This document shows, piece by piece, positions 5,064 to 6,917 of a DNA stretch of 6,917 nucleotides; position 1 is the first letter of the stretch; the number at the start of each line of letters is the position of its first letter. The stretch is taken from the NCBI GenBank assembly GCA_945937855.1, contig CAMEUC010000075.1:1-6917 (forward strand), written 5' to 3'. This DNA is from an uncultured Clostridium sp. GTDB taxonomy: Bacteria > Bacillota > Clostridia > TANB77 > CAG-508. The position numbers were made by a program, and so were the translations under genes. Under the pieces are notes generated by a model, which did no database searches, was not told where the DNA came from, and was given only the letters and a program-made list of their open reading frames with translations.

Positions 5064-6611
5064 CTATTCATCTATAATATTTATTGATATGTTTAACTTA
5101 CTTGCCAAATTTTCTAAATTATCCTTTGGCTTTTCTTCTTCACTTTCAGTTAGATATTTAACTCTCATTGTATTGCCTGCTTCCATAGAAACTAATTTTT
5201 CTATTAAAGCTCTATTCTCATATTCATTAAGTACCTTTTTTCCAAATTCAGATAATTTATTTGGAAATTCTATTCCAACAGTCATATCATCTATTAATTT
5301 TGCTTTCGTGCCTATTAAATTTGTATATATCATGATTTTTCCATTTGCTTTTATCTTATCTACAACAGTCGTCCAATATGGTACATACTTACCAGAAACT
5401 TTTATAGTTGTTTCCGGTTTTTCTTTAGTTTCTCTAATTTCTTGTTTTACATTTTTTTCTTTTATATCAGTTTTATTAGATGGTTTAGGAAGTTCATTTG
5501 TTATAACATTTCTAACCTCTAATTTCTCCGTTCTCATTTCTAAACACTCTTTAATTATTCCTGCTTCAAAAATAATATTTTTTTGAGAAGACCATTTCAT
5601 TGTGTTTGCAAGTTCTGATAAATCATATATTAATTGTAATAATCTTATCTTATCTACTGTATTTGATAATTTTTCTATATAATCTATTTCATCTTTACTG
5701 TATAATTCTAGTTTTTTTGTTGATTTATATATTAAAATATCTTTTACATATTTTATAATCTCCCACAAAAAATTATCTAAATCTTTACCTTCAGAAATAA
5801 CTTTTTGCATTTCCTCTATTGCTTTTTCTGCATTGTATTCTAAAATTGCAGTAGTTAATTTTTTTATGTACGTTAATTTTGGTATACCAACTAATTCTCT
5901 TATTTGGTCTTCATCTATTTTATCTACTTCATTTTGCGCACATCTTTCTAGTATACTTATTGCATCTCTTAATGCTCCTTCTGATAATACTGCAATCATT
6001 CTCAAAGCTTCTTTTGTTATATCAATATTACTTTCCTTGCAAATTATCTCTAGTCTTTTTATAATGTCCTCTACAGAAATTCTTTTAAAATCAAATCTTT
6101 GGCATCTTGAAAGAATAGTTGCTGGCAATTTTTGTGGCTCTGTTGTTGCAAGTATAAACTTTACATGTTCTGGTGGCTCTTCTAATGTTTTAAGTAATGC
6201 ATTAAATGCCCCCGTAGATAACATATGTACCTCATCTATTATATATACTCTATATTTTGCAAGTGTTGGTAAGAAATTTACTTCATCTCTAATTGCTCTA
6301 ATATCTTCTACACTATTATTAGATGCAGCATCCATTTCTACAACATCTGTAAGAGAACCCGTAAGCATTGCTTTACATATTTCACATTCATTACATGGTT
6401 CACCATCTTGTGGATTTAAACAGTTTATTGCTCGTGCCATAATTTTTGCAGCTGATGTTTTTCCTGTTCCTCTTCCTCCATTAAAAAGATATGCATGTCC
6501 AACTCTACCAGAGATTATTTGATTTTTTAAAGTTTTAGTAATATGCTCTTGCCCTACCATTTCATTAAATTTTAATGGTCTAAATTTTCTATATAAAGCT
6601 GTATATGCCAA
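5064..6611 (-). CDS. dnaX: DNA polymerase III subunit gamma/tau (clamp loader ATPase)
   Basis: This 515-aa AAA+ ATPase of the replisome clamp loader opens the beta clamp and loads it on primed DNA. It shows Walker A GGRGTGKTS (45-53), a zinc-binding set Cys64, 73, 76 and 79, Walker B VYIIDE (122-127), sensor 1 ATTEPQKLP, the SRC arginine-finger motif (168-170) and sensor 2 GALRDA (212-217). Domain III ends near 365. A charged lysine/glutamate linker (about 370-400) leads to a tau-specific C-terminal part. It is somewhat short for Firmicutes (about 560 in B. subtilis). The start is TTG, supported by the conserved MAYTALYRKFRP and a GGGGG site seven bases upstream; no suitable ATG is near. An A7 run (5452-5458) at codons 385-387 lies in the linker, and either -1 or +1 slippage there reaches a stop within a few codons, giving a gamma-like product. 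Confidence 0.97.
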   Translation of the reverse strand: MAYTALYRKFRPLKFNEMVGQEHITKTLKNQIISGRVGHAYLFNGGRGTGKTSAAKIMARAINCLNPQDGEPCNECEICKAMLTGSLTDVVEMDAASNNSVEDIRAIRDEVNFLPTLAKYRVYIIDEVHMLSTGAFNALLKTLEEPPEHVKFILATTEPQKLPATILSRCQRFDFKRISVEDIIKRLEIICKESNIDITKEALRMIAVLSEGALRDAISILERCAQNEVDKIDEDQIRELVGIPKLTYIKKLTTAILEYNAEKAIEEMQKVISEGKDLDNFLWEIIKYVKDILIYKSTKKLELYSKDEIDYIEKLSNTVDKIRLLQLIYDLSELANTMKWSSQKNIIFEAGIIKECLEMRTEKLEVRNVITNELPKPSNKTDIKEKNVKQEIRETKEKPETTIKVSGKYVPYWTTVVDKIKANGKIMIYTNLIGTKAKLIDDMTVGIEFPNKLSEFGKKVLNEYENRALIEKLVSMEAGNTMRVKYLTESEEEKPKDNLENLASKLNISINIIDE

Positions 6612-6634
6612 AATAATACCCCCACTTATTATTT

Positions 6635-6753
6635 AAGTTAACCTCTCTATGGAAAGCAATCCACATAAATGACACTATTTATTGCTGCTTCCTTCCGGAC
6701 CTGACAAGATTCATAGCTATTTATTGAATTACCCTCCATACAAAGGTTAACTT
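6635..6753 (-). ncRNA. ffs: Signal recognition particle RNA, small bacterial type
   Basis: The minus-strand RNA of about 119 nt starts AAGTTAACCTTTGTATGGA and ends TCCATAGAGAGGTTAACTT, which pair to close a long hairpin. The conserved Ffh-binding domain IV, with TCAGGTCCGGAAGGAAGCAG and its GGAA tetraloop, lies near 6686-6705. It lacks the Alu domain of the long B. subtilis scRNA, so it is the 4.5S-like form. It guides ribosomes making membrane proteins to the translocon with Ffh and FtsY. It stands directly upstream of dnaX, the frequent Firmicutes order. No strong terminator separates it from dnaX, so dnaX may be made by read-through. Exact ends are inferred from pairing and may be off by a few bases. 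Confidence 0.93.
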
Positions 6754-6761
6754 ACTTTAAT

Positions 6762-6790
6762 ATTATATAATTTTATTTAAATTTAATCAA
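6762..6790 (-). promoter_or_regulatory. Sigma-A promoter for ffs-dnaX-ebfC-recR
   Basis: On the minus strand, TTGATT (6785-6790), a 17-bp spacer and a perfect TATAAT (6762-6767) place the start near 6755, matching the 5' end of the SRP RNA inferred from its closing stem. No other promoter is obvious before dnaX, so it probably drives the whole cluster. Confidence 0.75.
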
Positions 6791-6825
6791 GTATTTTATA
6801 AGAATTTATATCCTCTTATAAAAAC

Positions 6826-6880
6826 AAATTGTAATTTGTATATCACTACTTCTCAGCCTACCTTTTGTATGATTTTTTTA
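6826..6880 (-). repeat. Right copy of the 55-bp terminal inverted repeat
   Basis: This is the reverse complement of 1-55 with three transitions. Its inner end reads ACAAATTACAATTTGT on the minus strand, a near-perfect small palindrome that the left copy has partly lost. It lies upstream of the ffs promoter. The sequence to its right (6881-6917) is about 56% GC, far above the flank on its left, as expected if it is the edge of an unrelated inserted element. Confidence 0.85.
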
Positions 6881-6917
6881 AAAGGTCAAACTCTCCAAGG
6901 CATACGCGGGTATTCCC
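6858..6917 (-). other. Possible 3' end of a mobile-element reading frame, cut by the window edge
   Basis: The last 37 bases differ sharply in composition from the host DNA. On the minus strand one frame stays open from the edge for 19 codons, ending LLKKSYKR at TAG 6858-6860; a second open frame ends at TAA 6878-6880. With so little sequence I cannot tell which is real or name a family. A tRNA was considered and not supported. The link to the inverted repeat suggests a transposase or similar gene, but this is inference. Confidence 0.25.

Noticed and set aside
4574..5586. Two plus-strand open frames (4574-5056 and 4990-5586) opposite recR, ebfC and dnaX
   Set aside because: They are antisense shadows of well-supported genes, with no start signals and low-complexity products.
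5833..6522. 229-codon plus-strand open frame antisense to dnaX
   Set aside because: It lies wholly opposite the unmistakable dnaX motifs, has no ribosome binding site and gives a serine/leucine-rich composition typical of a shadow of an AT-rich gene.
6881..6917. tRNA or T-box remnant upstream of ffs (a tRNA-Ser often sits there)
   Set aside because: No acceptor/T-arm sequence (GTTCAAATC type) or GGTGG T-box core could be found in the available bases.
1..6917. Composite transposon carrying the whole block between the inverted repeats
   Set aside because: The cargo is housekeeping (ffs, dnaX, recR, sleB-ypeB) in conserved order, and no complete insertion sequence is visible; independent insertions or contig ends at a repeat are simpler.

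Overview
The window looks like chromosomal DNA from a low-GC, spore-forming Firmicute, probably an uncultured Clostridia-type lineage. The evidence is the strongly AT-biased codon use, AGGAGG-type ribosome binding sites, a short bacterial SRP RNA directly ahead of dnaX-ebfC-recR, and a sleB-ypeB germination pair. No species can be named from sequence alone.

Layout. Positions 1-55 and 6826-6880 are near-identical inverted copies (52/55) of one repeat, so both edges lie in or beside a dispersed element. The left part (100-1964, minus strand) is a sleB-ypeB operon: a spore cortex-lytic hydrolase and its membrane-anchored partner. sleB is interrupted by a one-base insertion. A divergent intergenic region (1965-2245) holds overlapping promoter candidates and a 141-bp imperfect palindrome. 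It leads into a plus-strand diacylglycerol glucosyltransferase gene (ugtP type, 2246-3386), also interrupted by a one-base insertion. Next come a hairpin, a 52-aa small protein gene (3565-3723), a bidirectional-looking terminator, and an 89-aa minus-strand gene of unknown function whose higher GC suggests a foreign origin (3759-4028). The right part (4098-6790, minus strand) is a classic cluster in transcription order: promoter, ffs (SRP RNA), dnaX, ebfC, recR. Stop codons overlap the next ribosome binding site, so the three proteins are probably translationally coupled. They serve replication clamp loading, nucleoid binding and recombinational repair.

Main observation. The two broken genes share one lesion. 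In each, a single extra C turns a conserved glycine codon GGN into an in-frame CGG, and skipping that C restores the full family sequence. I found no other in-frame CGG in the six clearly native protein genes; the only other one is in the higher-GC 89-aa gene. This could be +1 recoding at a rare or unassigned CGG codon, a systematic sequencing error, or coincidental decay, and the sequence alone cannot decide. A second candidate recoding site is an A7 run in the dnaX linker, where slippage in either direction would give a short gamma-like product.
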